Assembly (NCBI GenBank): GCA_029243145.1 | Contig: JAQWSQ010000013.1 | Span: forward strand, 1 to 36,625 | DNA length: 36,625 nt | DNA from: Planctomycetaceae bacterium | GTDB lineage: Bacteria; Planctomycetota; Planctomycetia; Planctomycetales; Planctomycetaceae | Direction: 5' to 3' | In this document: piece after piece, positions 1-9,367 of the stretch | Layout: the number at the start of each line of letters is the position of its first letter | Position numbering within the stretch: the stretch's first letter is position 1 | Made by a program: the position numbers and the translations under genes | Notes under the pieces: generated by a model | Seen by the model: only the letters and a program-made list of their open reading frames with translations | Databases searched by the model: none | Told to the model about the DNA's origin: nothing

Positions 1-563
1 CAGTTCTTGTACTGGTAAATTTCATCCTTGATTTCGAATTCATTCCCCCAAGGTTTCATCGCAGGAAACGAAGTGTCGTGGACACTGATCGTCACGGTCG
101 TTCCCGATCCCCAAGGGTGCCCATTGAAAGAACCGCCGACCATATCCCAATACGGTTTGTAATCTTTGAAGGTATCTGTTGCTGAATGAAATCCGACGAA
201 CCCGTGTCCCTTCTGTTTCAACCAATCGTTGAAGAAGTAATCGAGATCTTCTTCTTTGATGGGAAGTTTACCGGTTGTGTAGAAGAAGACGAGATCATAC
301 TTTTGCAAATTCTCTTTGGTGAAATCGGCAGCGCAGTCCTGAGAACAATGGACGGTCAGATTGCCCATCTGTTGACCGAGTTGAACCATGGCAACTTCTG
401 CAGGAGCCAGTTCTTGGTCTTGCCGATTCACACTACCGTGCCGAAAGCCTGCCGATTGCGTAATCATCAGCGCTTTTAATTTTTTTTGAGCATGGGCGGG
501 CTGAATCGTAAAAGCCAGCAAAGCGACTGGAATCAAAGCTAAAACAACATATCGTCGAATCAC
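1..563 (-). CDS. Secreted ThuA-like domain protein (3' end cut by window edge)
   Basis: The visible 187 residues begin at a GTG codon with a good ribosome binding site (AAGGAG, about 6 bases upstream). Residues 1-25 form a signal peptide (basic MIRRY, hydrophobic core, AHA/Q cleavage site), so the protein is probably exported. The rest matches the ThuA-like fold (PF06283 type): a hydrophobic strand followed by YTTGKLPI (95-102), GFVGFHSATDTF (121-132) and GGSFNGHPW (143-151), all typical of planctomycete ThuA proteins. The family is related to glutamine amidotransferase class I folds, and its members are linked to carbohydrate use; no precise reaction is established for most of them. It is divergent from the Nudix gene across about 110 bases. 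The C-terminal part lies outside the window, so extra domains cannot be excluded. Confidence 0.85.
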   Translation of the reverse strand, partial: MIRRYVVLALIPVALLAFTIQPAHAQKKLKALMITQSAGFRHGSVNRQDQELAPAEVAMVQLGQQMGNLTVHCSQDCAADFTKENLQKYDLVFFYTTGKLPIKEEDLDYFFNDWLKQKGHGFVGFHSATDTFKDYKPYWDMVGGSFNGHPWGSGTTVTISVHDTSFPAMKPWGNEFEIKDEIYQYKN

Positions 564-675
564 AAATCTTCTCCTTGAAAAAGAATGCCGTGTGTGGGGT
601 TGGGAACTTCATTCTCTCATCATAAAATCAGATGAGTGTAAACGCGAGCAATCTCTGAAAATGTGAGACTTCCCG

Positions 676-1221
676 ATGCCGACCAAAAAACAGACTTCCG
701 CGAAAACCTCAAAGAAAAAGATTATTGGTAAAGGGCGTTTTCTGACTCTTGTCCAAGAAAACGGCTGGGAATACGCCCAACGAAACCAAGTTAGCGGAAT
801 CGTGGCCATTATTGCCGTCACACGCTATAAAAAAGTGTTATTGACCGAACAGTACCGCCCTCCCATGAAGAAACGTGTGATCGAACTCCCTGCGGGACTC
901 GCCGGTGACACTCGCGAATTTGCTGGAGAAACCTTGGAAACTGCCGCCAGACGCGAATTGCTGGAGGAAACCGGTTATCAATCCCGAGGGATGAAGTCGC
1001 TGTGTGGAGGTCCAATTTCGGCTGGATTCGGCACAGAAGTCCTCACCTTCTTTCACGCCACAGGTCTGAAAAAAGTTTCTGAGGGCGGCGGAGATGATTC
1101 CGAAGACATTACGGTTCACCAAGTACCGCTGCGGACCGTGAAAAGCTGGCTACTCAAACAAGAGTCTGATACGGTTTGCATCGATCCAAAGATTTTCACT
1201 GGTCTCTATTTTGTGAAGTAG
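676..1221 (+). CDS. Nudix hydrolase, ADP-ribose pyrophosphatase-like
   Basis: The protein has 181 residues. The Nudix catalytic helix is clear at residues 85-101 (GETLETAARRELLEETG), with the REL-x-EE-x-G core that binds divalent metal. The sequence EQYRPPMKKRVIELPAGL (58-75) is typical of the ADP-ribose/ADP-sugar pyrophosphatase branch. The loop between the PAGL strand and the helix is a few residues longer than usual, so the canonical Nudix-box Gly falls out of register. The N-terminus (1-20) is Lys/Ser/Thr-rich and probably disordered. The likely reaction is hydrolysis of ADP-ribose or another nucleoside-diphosphate sugar to AMP plus a sugar phosphate in the cytoplasm; the substrate is an inference. 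No Shine-Dalgarno precedes the ATG. A glycosyltransferase gene follows 40 bases downstream on the same strand. Confidence 0.88.
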   Translation: MPTKKQTSAKTSKKKIIGKGRFLTLVQENGWEYAQRNQVSGIVAIIAVTRYKKVLLTEQYRPPMKKRVIELPAGLAGDTREFAGETLETAARRELLEETGYQSRGMKSLCGGPISAGFGTEVLTFFHATGLKKVSEGGGDDSEDITVHQVPLRTVKSWLLKQESDTVCIDPKIFTGLYFVK

Positions 1222-1261
1222 ATTCTGCCAATTCCCTGATTTTCTCCCTGAATGCCTTCGA

Positions 1262-2536
1262 ATGAAAATCGCCATTGTCACCGCAGGAGGAGCCGGCATG
1301 TTCTGTGGCTCATGTATGCACGACAATACTTGGGCGAAAGGTCTGCACGCAGCCGGACACGATGTCACACTACTTCCTACCTACACTCCCATCCGAGTTG
1401 ACGAAGAGAATCTTAGTTCGAAACGAGTATTTCTCGGTGGCATCAATATCTATATGGAGTCAAAGTCCCGATTGTGGCATCGCCTACCGCGAGCATTGAC
1501 TCGCTGGCTCGATCACCCCCGCATCCTAAAAATGGCGTCCAAAATGAGCATCAGTAATGATGCCAAGGATCTCGGTGAACTCACACTCGCATCGCTTCAA
1601 GGAACAGACGGGCCACAAAACCGGGAAGTTGATGAGCTGATCAATTATCTTTGTGATGACCTCAAACCGGACATCATCTGCTTCAGTAACATTCTGCAAA
1701 CAGGTGTCGTTAAAACATTGCGTAAACGATTTAACGGCAAAATCTATTGTGTCTTGCAAGGTGACGACATATTCCTGAAAGACCTTCCCGAACCGTACCA
1801 ATCTCAAGCGGTCTCCCTGATTTCAGATATGGATGAACACTTCGATGGCTACATCACTCATAGCGATTACTATCGTGATTTCATGTCGAATTTTTTGAGT
1901 TTGCCAGTCGAGAAATTTCACAGACTCCCACTTGGAATTGAGTTGTCAGGACTTGATGGGAAACCTGGGGCTAAGAAGAACAGCCCATTGACCATCGGAT
2001 ACTTTGCACGAATATGTCCCGAAAAAGGCTTTCACCACAGCTTGGAAGCGTTTCGCCTCTTCCATGCAGAACACTCCGACTCTCGTCTTCTGATCGGTGG
2101 GTATCTTGGTTCCAAAGACCAAGCATTCTATGAACAGCAGCTTGAAAACATACGTGAACTCGGAGACGCAGTTCAATACATCGGCAGCCCTACGTCACAA
2201 GCCGCAAAAGTGGAAATCTACAAACAGTTTGATCTCTTTTCGATGCCAACAACGTATCACGAACCGAAAGGCCTACCAGTCTTGGAAGCGTGGGCGAACG
2301 GTATCCCCGTCATTCAACCCAACCACGGCGCATTCCCGGAAATGATCGAACGGACAAACGGAGGCTTGCTGGTAACTCCAGACAACCCGCAAGAGTTGGC
2401 CAATGCCTGGTTAAAATTAGCAGAGGATGAGGGCCAGCGAGAAGAATATTCACATGCCGGACATCGCGGTGTTCATGAGCATTTCAGCATCGAGGCGATG
2501 GTTTCAGAAACAATACGCATCTTCAGCGAAAGCTGA
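1262..2536 (+). CDS. Glycosyltransferase family 4 (GT-B fold)
   Basis: The protein has 424 residues. The N-terminal Rossmann domain starts MKIAIVTAGGAGMFCGSCMHDN, and the glycine-rich stretch should sit at the acceptor/donor cleft. A linker leads to the C-terminal domain, which opens with a typical GYFARICPEKGFHHSLEAF segment (246-264). The retaining-GT4 E-x7-E motif is intact at E334 and E342 (EPKGLPVLE), followed by the usual GIPVIQPNHGAFPEM. It probably moves a sugar from an NDP-sugar to a lipid, glycan or small-molecule acceptor; neither donor nor acceptor can be read from the sequence. There is no signal peptide or membrane segment, so it is cytoplasmic or peripheral. Only a Nudix gene lies next to it, so it is not in an obvious polysaccharide cluster. 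Its stop directly abuts the stop of the convergent M28 gene. Confidence 0.88.
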   Translation: MKIAIVTAGGAGMFCGSCMHDNTWAKGLHAAGHDVTLLPTYTPIRVDEENLSSKRVFLGGINIYMESKSRLWHRLPRALTRWLDHPRILKMASKMSISNDAKDLGELTLASLQGTDGPQNREVDELINYLCDDLKPDIICFSNILQTGVVKTLRKRFNGKIYCVLQGDDIFLKDLPEPYQSQAVSLISDMDEHFDGYITHSDYYRDFMSNFLSLPVEKFHRLPLGIELSGLDGKPGAKKNSPLTIGYFARICPEKGFHHSLEAFRLFHAEHSDSRLLIGGYLGSKDQAFYEQQLENIRELGDAVQYIGSPTSQAAKVEIYKQFDLFSMPTTYHEPKGLPVLEAWANGIPVIQPNHGAFPEMIERTNGGLLVTPDNPQELANAWLKLAEDEGQREEYSHAGHRGVHEHFSIEAMVSETIRIFSES

Positions 2537-3478
2537 TCACTCTCTCAATCCCGGCAGTACCTGTATCCAGTACAACAACACATCGGCGACACTCTCCAGA
2601 CTTTTCGCCGAACAATTTTGTGGAGCATCTGCCGTGGTGTGCCAATAGCGGTAATCGAAGTCGATCAGGTCGGTCGTTGGTATCTTGGCAATCTCGTTAA
2701 GTGGGATATGATCGTCGAGCACTTCATGTCTTGCACGGGGAACGAACGCTCGGTTCCGTTTATCGGCGGCGGCCTGCCATACACTTTGCGTCACCTTGGG
2801 AGCGTATTTGAGACTATTGCGTTCGTAATAGAGACGCAGCGGCTTCCCGGCAATCATATCGACCAATACGCCGCATTTGTATTTGTGAGCGGGAGGATTG
2901 TCTCGATATTCGGTGGCAAAGTATTCCGATCCCAGAAAATATTTATCTCCACGATTGAAGACAAGTTCTTCTCCATCAAACAAAACCATATCAACGCCGT
3001 AGGCCACATCTAAAGCCTTGATATGATGGGCCATCTCCATAAACAACGCGACTCCGCTCGCCCCATCATTGGCGCCGATAAATCGCCCACGAGGATTTCG
3101 GCGGTCTTGATCGGGGAATGGTCGTGTGTCGTAGTGACAACAAAGCAGGATTCGGTCTTTCTGCTCAGGATGCCAACTGATGACCATATTTTTCATCCGC
3201 ACCGGTTCACCACTTAACGGGTGTGGAGCATCAAAACTTTGCTCGGCAACCTGCGCACCTAATTTTCTGAAATGATCTACGATAAGTTGCTGCTGCTTGA
3301 TCATTCCCGCACTACCACTGATGCGTGGACCGATCTCGCAAATCGTTTTCAAATATCCAAACCCTCGTGCGCCATTCACGTCTGGTGTCGCGACTTTTGA
3401 ATCTTCTGCGTGGAGCAGACTCAGATACAACGAAAGAATTACGCACACCACGAGACATGGAAAGTTAGCGATTTTCAT
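2537..3478 (-). CDS. Secreted M28-family peptidase / glutaminyl-peptide cyclotransferase-like protein
   Basis: From the chosen ATG the protein has 313 residues: a signal peptide (1-24, MKIANFPCLVVCVILSLYLS then LLHA/E) and a single M28 domain. The zinc site reads H115-x-D117, D138 (GANDGASG), E170-E171 (FDGEE) and H280 (YWHTTAD). The segment DDHIPLNEI (255-263) and the YWHTTAD ending resemble glutaminyl cyclases (FEDDHIPF, VWHTMDD) more than aminopeptidases. It may therefore form N-terminal pyroglutamate on exported proteins, or it may be an exopeptidase. The frame stays open to 3796, but that would overlap the whole 3' end of the carboxykinase gene. An ATG at 3502 would add eight residues. 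It lies 28 bases downstream of the carboxykinase stop on the same strand. Confidence 0.85.
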   Translation of the reverse strand: MKIANFPCLVVCVILSLYLSLLHAEDSKVATPDVNGARGFGYLKTICEIGPRISGSAGMIKQQQLIVDHFRKLGAQVAEQSFDAPHPLSGEPVRMKNMVISWHPEQKDRILLCCHYDTRPFPDQDRRNPRGRFIGANDGASGVALFMEMAHHIKALDVAYGVDMVLFDGEELVFNRGDKYFLGSEYFATEYRDNPPAHKYKCGVLVDMIAGKPLRLYYERNSLKYAPKVTQSVWQAAADKRNRAFVPRARHEVLDDHIPLNEIAKIPTTDLIDFDYRYWHTTADAPQNCSAKSLESVADVLLYWIQVLPGLRE

Positions 3479-3506
3479 CACAGCGTCTTTCTTGATTATC
3501 ATACGC

Positions 3507-5258
3507 TTATAGACGCGATTTGAGGGCTTCGAGTTCTGCCCGAATTCCTTCGGGAAGCTTCTCTCCAAACATCTTGAAATAATCGGTCTGTGCTTCCACT
3601 TCTTCCTGCCATTCCTCGGCATCGACAGAAAACAAGAGTTCAACATCGTTCGGATCGAGGCCCAAATTATCAATCTGCATTGTCGCAGGATCTGGCAGGT
3701 ATCCAATGGGAGTTTCGTGGGCTTCACCCTTCCCCTCACACCGTTCGACAATCCACTTGAGCACATGCATGTTATCGCCAAAGCCGGGCCAGACAAATTT
3801 GCCTTCGCTGTCTTTACGAAACCAATTGACGTGAAAGACGCGAGGCATCTTCTCGCCCCCGCGTTTGCCCATATCGAGCCAATGCTGCCAGTAATCGGCC
3901 ATGTGATAACCGCAGAAGGGAAGCATCGCCATCGGATCGTGTCTCAGTTCGCCCACCTTCCCTGCGGCAGCGGCAGTTTTCTCACTGGTCATTGTTGCCC
4001 CTAAATAGGTTCCATGCTGCCAATTGAATGACTCATAGACGAGAGGCGTGGTTGTCGATCGACGACCACCAAAGACAATCGCATCGATGGGAACACCGGC
4101 AGAGTTCTCAAAGTCATCCGATATACTAGGACACTGAGCAGCAGGTGCCGTAAACCGACTATTGGGGTGTGCGGCTTTATCTCCCGACTCGGGTGTCCAC
4201 GGATTGCCCTTCCAATCAATGGCGGAAGCGGGAGGCTCTTCAGTCAACCCTTCCCACCAAATCGTGTTATCGGGACACAACGCCACGTTTGTGAACAACG
4301 TATTTGAACGGCAAGAAAGTAGCGCGTTTGGGTTGGTCTCCATACTTGTCCCGGGTGCGACACCGAAGAACCCAAATTCAGGATTGATGGCATAGAGTCG
4401 ACCATCCGGTCCAAACTTCAACCAGGCAATGTCATCACCGACCGTTTCGACTTTCCATCCCGCATCGAGAAACTCTTGAGGAGGAACAAGCATCGCCAGA
4501 TTCGTCTTACCACATGCGGAAGGAAACGCGGCGCAAATATGACTCTTCTTCCCTTCGGGAGATGTGATCCCGAGAATCAACATATGCTCGGCCATCCACC
4601 CTTCTCGTTTCCCCAGCACACTTGCTAGACGAAGTGCAAAACACTTCTTTCCCAAGAGCGCATTCCCACCATAGTTGGACGAGAAACTCATAATGAGATT
4701 TTCATCGGGAAAATGAGAAATGTATCGTTGCTCGGGGTCGAGTTGACCGGTTGAGTGAAGTCCTTTAACAAACTCCCCATCCTCACCAAGTTCATCGAGC
4801 GCAATTTGTCCCATACGAGTCATGATACGCATGTTGGCAACAACATAAGGACTATCGGTAATCTCGATTCCCACTTTCGACATCGCCGACCCGGCTGGCC
4901 CCATCAAATAGGGAATGACGTACATCACACGTCCCTGCATGCACTCTTCAAACAGCGGATCAATCACCGCATGCATTTCTGCAGGTGCCATCCAGTTATT
5001 AGTTGGGCCGGCATCCTCTTTTTTGCCGGAACAAATAAAAGTCCGTCCCTCTACGCGGGCGACATCGTTGATATCACTCCGTGCCAAATAACTATTAGGA
5101 TGTTTGTTCCCATCCAACATAGTGAGAGTGCCATCGGAAACCATCAACTCATAGAGAGTATTGATTTCACTTTCAGAGCCATCACACCAATGAATACTGT
5201 CGGGAGTCGTGATCTGGGCCACTTCCTGTACCCAGTCCTCAAGTGCCTGATGTGCCAT
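3507..5258 (-). CDS. pckG: Phosphoenolpyruvate carboxykinase (GTP)
   Basis: The protein has 583 residues, close to the usual size of the GTP-dependent family. Recognisable elements are the substrate/metal loop [14 protein letters not shown] (193-206), the P-loop [13 protein letters not shown] (245-257), the metal-binding DDIAW (275-279) and the nucleotide-pocket signature [14 protein letters not shown] (292-305). The enzyme interconverts oxaloacetate + GTP and phosphoenolpyruvate + CO2 + GDP, the entry step of gluconeogenesis, in the cytoplasm. The ATG is preceded by a purine-rich GAAGGAAGGGA stretch that can act as a ribosome binding site. The upstream 149 bases, between this gene and the CBS gene, carry an 18-bp perfect palindrome that could be an operator. 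The downstream M28 gene may be co-transcribed. Confidence 0.96.
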   Translation of the reverse strand: MAHQALEDWVQEVAQITTPDSIHWCDGSESEINTLYELMVSDGTLTMLDGNKHPNSYLARSDINDVARVEGRTFICSGKKEDAGPTNNWMAPAEMHAVIDPLFEECMQGRVMYVIPYLMGPAGSAMSKVGIEITDSPYVVANMRIMTRMGQIALDELGEDGEFVKGLHSTGQLDPEQRYISHFPDENLIMSFSSNYGGNALLGKKCFALRLASVLGKREGWMAEHMLILGITSPEGKKSHICAAFPSACGKTNLAMLVPPQEFLDAGWKVETVGDDIAWLKFGPDGRLYAINPEFGFFGVAPGTSMETNPNALLSCRSNTLFTNVALCPDNTIWWEGLTEEPPASAIDWKGNPWTPESGDKAAHPNSRFTAPAAQCPSISDDFENSAGVPIDAIVFGGRRSTTTPLVYESFNWQHGTYLGATMTSEKTAAAAGKVGELRHDPMAMLPFCGYHMADYWQHWLDMGKRGGEKMPRVFHVNWFRKDSEGKFVWPGFGDNMHVLKWIVERCEGKGEAHETPIGYLPDPATMQIDNLGLDPNDVELLFSVDAEEWQEEVEAQTDYFKMFGEKLPEGIRAELEALKSRL

Positions 5259-5366
5259 TCCCTTCCTTCAATCCTTGCATTGCCATTTATGAAGCCTATC
5301 CGTCTGGTAATACAGAGGATATGCCTCTTGTTGGCATGTCGCAAGGTGTGTTAAGGAACTACTGAG

Positions 5367-5384
5367 TGTTTCCCGCGGGAAACA
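5367..5384. promoter_or_regulatory. 18-bp perfect palindrome upstream of pckG (candidate operator)
   Basis: TGTTTCCCGCGGGAAACA is identical to its own reverse complement over all 18 bases. It sits 109 bases upstream of the pckG start and 23 bases past the end of the CBS-protein gene, both read leftward. No T-run follows it on the minus strand and it has no natural loop, so a dimeric-repressor operator seems likelier than a terminator. The regulator is unknown. Confidence 0.4.
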
Positions 5385-5407
5385 GGAGTCATGTCACCGG
5401 CATATTG

Positions 5408-6391
5408 TTAATTATTTCGAGCCGCAATCGGTGATTCGTGTCGCCCCATCAATGAACTGAGATACAACAAATTGGAATCCGCGGGCGAAGAAACAGCCAT
5501 CTGATGATGGGCGGCCTTCAAAAGATCCCGACGACTCACCTGACCTGTCAGGTGTTCTCCATTGATGACTGGTAACCGTCGATAGGGTGTGGAGCGAAAG
5601 AGTTGGGCCAGAGATAATAGATCATCCTGTTCGCTCACGGTTTTTGCAGCCGTATCCATAAATTCGAAAATGCGCGGAGGCCGTTTATTCAAAGAGGCTT
5701 CCGTAAGATTGACGGTCTCGACAGCATGAGCTGGACGGTCGAATACTGTGTTCTCGTTCCAGACCTCTTCAGTAAGTCGAATTTGAGTGTTCAAGACATC
5801 ACGACGACTGATTTGGCCGACCAGTTTTTCGTCTCGTAACACGATCAACCGACGGTACGGAGTCTCCAGAAAAATGCGAGCAATCGTCAACAGATCGGTG
5901 TGTTCGTGAATCACACGCCCCCGATCAGCATCCATAAACGAACTGACTCGAGTTGTCGGCAATTCCGAATAGGCCGACTCGATCACCACATCCATACTTC
6001 CCTTTTCAGAGAAGACACCAATATAGTCACCCTCAGCATCAAGAACCGGTGCTCCCGAAATACGATTTTTCAAGAGATAGCCAATCGCATCGAACACATC
6101 AATCTCGGGTGTCAGTGTGACCAACCTGGTCTGCATGATGTCCATCGCCCGCACGCGACGAATTCGCTCAGATTTGCCTCGTTCGGTCGCCAGGCGGGCC
6201 GCCTTGGAAAGAAGATTCATGCAACACTTCTCGGAGAATACACCTTGATAGACACCGTGTTGATCAATCACCGGTGCTCCAGAGATTCGACACTTCAATA
6301 ACTGTCGGATACCCTGTAAAACATTTTGCTCCGGCTGCAGCGTGTGTAGTTTCTTCACCATAATATCATCAGCTAAGCGCGGCTTCGACAT
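5408..6391 (-). CDS. Protein with four CBS motifs (two Bateman modules)
   Basis: The protein has 327 residues and consists almost entirely of four CBS motifs with no catalytic or membrane domain. Each has the pattern of a threshold segment followed by RISGAPV or YRRLPV and a G(V/Q)(F/V)S ending: roughly 8-60 (ISGAPVIDQHGVYQGVFSEK), 80-140 (ISGAPVLDAEGDYIGVFSEK), 145-200 (PYRRLIVLRDEKLVGQISRR) and 240-295 (PYRRLPVINGEHLTGQVSRRD). The first and last pairs each resemble tandem duplications. CBS pairs usually bind adenine nucleotides and sense energy charge. A good ribosome binding site (TAGGAG) precedes the ATG. The gene lies just upstream of pckG, which suggests, but does not prove, an energy-sensing link to gluconeogenesis. 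A partner enzyme is not apparent. Confidence 0.85.
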   Translation of the reverse strand: MSKPRLADDIMVKKLHTLQPEQNVLQGIRQLLKCRISGAPVIDQHGVYQGVFSEKCCMNLLSKAARLATERGKSERIRRVRAMDIMQTRLVTLTPEIDVFDAIGYLLKNRISGAPVLDAEGDYIGVFSEKGSMDVVIESAYSELPTTRVSSFMDADRGRVIHEHTDLLTIARIFLETPYRRLIVLRDEKLVGQISRRDVLNTQIRLTEEVWNENTVFDRPAHAVETVNLTEASLNKRPPRIFEFMDTAAKTVSEQDDLLSLAQLFRSTPYRRLPVINGEHLTGQVSRRDLLKAAHHQMAVSSPADSNLLYLSSLMGRHESPIAARNN

Positions 6392-6982
6392 AGCGAATCT
6401 CCTATTCCATTAGCATGAAGGCTGGCGTCTCCTGGATTTCTGCTGTGAACCTCTTTTTATGATTGATCTCAAAACGGATCATTTGTTGAGCGAACGAGAT
6501 ACAACCGCTTGAGAAATCGAGATAGCAACGATGAACTCTCTAGAAAAACATATGCCGATTGACATATTTGAATTTCTCAAGATTAGGAATCCTCGACTCG
6601 GATAGCAAGATATTTTTTCACCGTCGGGTTATGACCTGAAATTCCAAGACTTACGTTTTCAAACACTCTGTCACGCTTTCATTTCTGTTAAAGCATTTAT
6701 TGAGTTACACTTACAACTACCGTTGGAGGACCACCTGTCTGACAAACTGTTGAAATGAAACCAGACAAGATTTGATCCCACCTGCCTTCAGGAGTACAAT
6801 TAAGTCCTTATCAGCAGAGACCTTTTTGTACCTCGTGTCGGGAAAAGCCCGAAATTTCGGGTTTCTGCGCAAATCACCATAATAGAAGCCCACCTCAACC
6901 GTGATCCCGCCCGGGTGATAGCCCACAATGAGGACAGCAGTCCTACCAAATCAGTTATATGCAATTTGAAACGGATGTCTGA
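6392..6982. other. Intergenic region without a convincing gene
   Basis: This 591-base gap separates the divergent CBS-protein and alcohol-dehydrogenase genes. A 69-codon minus-strand frame (6926-6717) starts VGYHPGGITVEV, which faintly recalls the HPGG motif near the C-terminus of planctomycete DUF1559 proteins, but the rest does not match and it has no ribosome binding site. Two short structures are present: the perfect 14-bp palindrome CCCGAAATTTCGGG (6848-6861), which on the minus strand is followed by CTTTT, and the small hairpin AGGAC-AGCA-GTCCT near 6930-6945. The promoters of both flanking genes should lie here; no consensus boxes are certain. Confidence 0.4.
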
Positions 6983-8167
6983 ATGAGTGCGTCTGCCGAT
7001 ACAACATCTTCAATTATACCAATGATCGACTATCAACCCCGCACCCGCCTGATCTTCGGACCGGGAACGATGGGATTGATCGGCAAGGTATCGAAAGAGG
7101 TTGGAGGAAAGCGTGTCCTGCTGGTCACCGATGCGGGACTCCGAAAAACGGGACAAGTTGATCGAGCCACGGCACTCATTGAAGAAGAAGGCTTACATGT
7201 CACCATCTTTGACGAGGTTCGCCCCAACCCCACCACAGAGGATGTCGCAAAGGGGCTTGCGGTTGCCAAAGAGGTCAACGCCGAACAAATCATCGGCTTC
7301 GGAGGTGGCAGCAGCCTTGATTGCGCGAAGGGTATCAACTTCCTGTTCACCAATGGTGGACGTATGGAGGATTATTGGGGCGTTGGTAAGGCCAAGCAGC
7401 CAATGCTTCCGCTCATTGCAATTCCAACCACTTCTGGAACCGGTAGCGAAGCACAATCCTTCGCTTTGATCGCGAATCCCGACACACACATGAAGATGGC
7501 TTGCGGCGACAAAAAAGCCGCCTGCAAAGTGGCCATTCTCGATCCTGAACTTACGGTTAGCATGCCAGTTTCAGTAACGGCCAATACTGGCATCGATGCC
7601 ATCACTCATGCCGTTGAAAGCTATGTCACCAATCGCAGAACTCCTATCTCGAATTTGTTTGCCGCAGAAGCCTGGCGTCTACTCCATCAGGGGTTCACAG
7701 ATATCTTCAAACAAGCAGATGACGTTGAGGCCCGCGGCCAAATGCAACTCGGCGCCTACTACGCCGGAGCTGCCATTGAAAATTCCATGCTGGGTGCCGC
7801 CCATTCATGTGCGAATCCGCTGTCAGCACATTTCGGAACCACGCACGGCATCGCCGTCGGTGTCATGCTTCCGCATGTGATCCGATTTAATGCCAAAGTC
7901 GCCCGTCAATGGTATGGAGAACTGGCTGAAATCGCCGGTCTTTGTGATCAGAAAGACCCCGAAGCCTCAGAAATACTCGCCGATTATATCGTCTCATTGA
8001 TTGATTCGAGCGGAAGCCCGACATCCTTGAAAGCCTGTCATGTGGATCGCGAATTGATTCCGAAACTGGCATCAGAAGCCTCGCAACAATGGACGGCTCA
8101 ATTCAATCCGCGCGAGATCACTGCACCCGATTTTGAGGAGCTATATCGATGCGCTCTCGATACATAA
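6983..8167 (+). CDS. Iron-containing (group III) alcohol dehydrogenase
   Basis: The protein has 394 residues, the usual size for the Fe-ADH family. The NAD(P)-binding N-terminal part shows GFGGGSSLDCAKGI (105-118) and PTTSGTGSEAQSF (148-160). The metal ligands expected from FucO-type enzymes are all present: D205 and H209 (TGIDAITHAVE), H274 (LGAAHSCANPLSAHFG) and H288 (GTTHG). It should oxidise a primary alcohol or reduce an aldehyde in the cytoplasm; the substrate cannot be inferred. It is the first of five consecutive plus-strand genes and its 3' end overlaps the next gene by 19 bases, so the two are probably translationally coupled. No clear Shine-Dalgarno precedes its ATG. Confidence 0.93.
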   Translation: MSASADTTSSIIPMIDYQPRTRLIFGPGTMGLIGKVSKEVGGKRVLLVTDAGLRKTGQVDRATALIEEEGLHVTIFDEVRPNPTTEDVAKGLAVAKEVNAEQIIGFGGGSSLDCAKGINFLFTNGGRMEDYWGVGKAKQPMLPLIAIPTTSGTGSEAQSFALIANPDTHMKMACGDKKAACKVAILDPELTVSMPVSVTANTGIDAITHAVESYVTNRRTPISNLFAAEAWRLLHQGFTDIFKQADDVEARGQMQLGAYYAGAAIENSMLGAAHSCANPLSAHFGTTHGIAVGVMLPHVIRFNAKVARQWYGELAEIAGLCDQKDPEASEILADYIVSLIDSSGSPTSLKACHVDRELIPKLASEASQQWTAQFNPREITAPDFEELYRCALDT

Positions 8168-9336
8168 GCATCTGCATGATAACCGCCGCGTTCTTATCAA
8201 TCGGTGAGATTGTCTCCAATGCCGACGAGAAATCGCCGACGATCAGTAAACCCTCCAAAACGAGTTGGGCCTCTTTTCGTAACGGAGAACAACAACGAGG
8301 AGTCGCAGGCTCCAAACTGCCCGACAAACTGGAACTCCTCTGGACATACGACACAGAGTTTGGTGTCTCGGGAACCTCGTGTATTGTAGGCAATCAGGTA
8401 TATGTCCCCACGATTGACGGCCTGCTGCTCTGTTTGAATCGCGATACGGGATCCCTGATCTGGAAATATCGTTCCATCGAAAGTGAGGACCCGAAATCAT
8501 TCGCTCCAGGATTTAAGGCAGCTCCTCTGATCACCGATCAATTCGCTTTGGTCGGTGATGAAGACGGCGTTTTTCACGCAGTCGATCGAAACACCGGGAA
8601 AAAGGCATGGTCGTTTGCGTCTGAAGCCGAGATTGCCGGTGGCGCAAATCTTTCGGGTGACAAAGTCATTTTCGGATCACACGATAGTCATCTTTATTGC
8701 CTCAACCTCAGTGATGGAAAGTTCAACTGGAAGTTTCAAACCCAGGACCGCGTCAATTGCGCTCCCGCGATTGCCGACGGCCATACGTTTATCTCAGGTT
8801 GTGACGAACATTTACGAGTGATCTCGATTGATGAAGGGAAACAGATTGCCGACATTCCCTTAAATTCTTTCCTCATTGCCTCGCCTGCCCTGTGGGACAA
8901 CATTCTGTATGTGGGAACTTATGGGAGTGAAGTGGTTGCTTTGGACTGGAAAAAGACGGAATACGAGTGGAAATTTCGAGACGGAAAGAAAGAATTCCCC
9001 TATCACAGTTCTGCTGCCATTACTGAAAAATATCTCATCGTGGGAGGTCGCGATAAAGAATTGCATTGCCTCGACCGAAACACCGGCAAAGAGATCTGGA
9101 AATTTCCGACTCGTGCCGGAATCGACAGCTCACCGGCCATCGTCGGAGACAGAGTCTTCTTTGGATCCTCAGACGGAAATCTGTATGGTGTGAGTATTGT
9201 TTCTGGCAAAGAAGTCTTCAAACACAACGCCGGACGCGACATCACTGCCGGACCGGCCATTGGTGAAAATGTTTTGGTCGTCGGTACTGAAGGTAACCGC
9301 GGCAAGATATTTTGTTTCGGCAAGAAACTCGAGTAG
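8149..9336 (+). CDS. Secreted PQQ-like beta-propeller repeat protein
   Basis: The protein has 395 residues with an N-terminal signal peptide (about 1-25, [20 protein letters not shown]). The remainder is a beta-propeller of PQQ/pyrrolo-quinoline type, with repeated blades of the form LYCLNRDTGKxxWKF: [60 protein letters not shown] and [15 protein letters not shown]. It lacks the catalytic residues and Cys-Cys pair of quinoprotein dehydrogenases, so a scaffold or binding role outside the cytoplasmic membrane (BamB-like) is likelier than an enzyme. The ATG lies inside the alcohol dehydrogenase gene and is preceded by GAGGAG, which supports this start and coupling. The radical SAM gene starts 31 bases downstream. 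Confidence 0.88.
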   Translation: MRSRYISICMITAAFLSIGEIVSNADEKSPTISKPSKTSWASFRNGEQQRGVAGSKLPDKLELLWTYDTEFGVSGTSCIVGNQVYVPTIDGLLLCLNRDTGSLIWKYRSIESEDPKSFAPGFKAAPLITDQFALVGDEDGVFHAVDRNTGKKAWSFASEAEIAGGANLSGDKVIFGSHDSHLYCLNLSDGKFNWKFQTQDRVNCAPAIADGHTFISGCDEHLRVISIDEGKQIADIPLNSFLIASPALWDNILYVGTYGSEVVALDWKKTEYEWKFRDGKKEFPYHSSAAITEKYLIVGGRDKELHCLDRNTGKEIWKFPTRAGIDSSPAIVGDRVFFGSSDGNLYGVSIVSGKEVFKHNAGRDITAGPAIGENVLVVGTEGNRGKIFCFGKKLE

Positions 9337-9367
9337 TCTTTTTTTAATCTCAGAAAGTGAGTTATTC

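Noticed and set aside
3479-3796. Longer N-terminus of the M28 protein
   Set aside because: It would overlap the 3' end of pckG by almost 300 bases and would bury the signal peptide.
4755-5354. 199-codon plus-strand frame
   Set aside because: It is antisense to pckG; the minus strand carries an unmistakable carboxykinase and the plus frame has no protein-like motif.
6717-6926. 69-codon minus-strand frame with HPGG
   Set aside because: The HPGG recalls DUF1559 proteins, but the rest does not, there is no ribosome binding site and a perfect palindrome lies within it. Kept only as a remark in the intergenic entry.
9197-9367. Longer N-terminus of the radical SAM protein
   Set aside because: It overlaps the end of the beta-propeller gene, and family members start near MATDTS.
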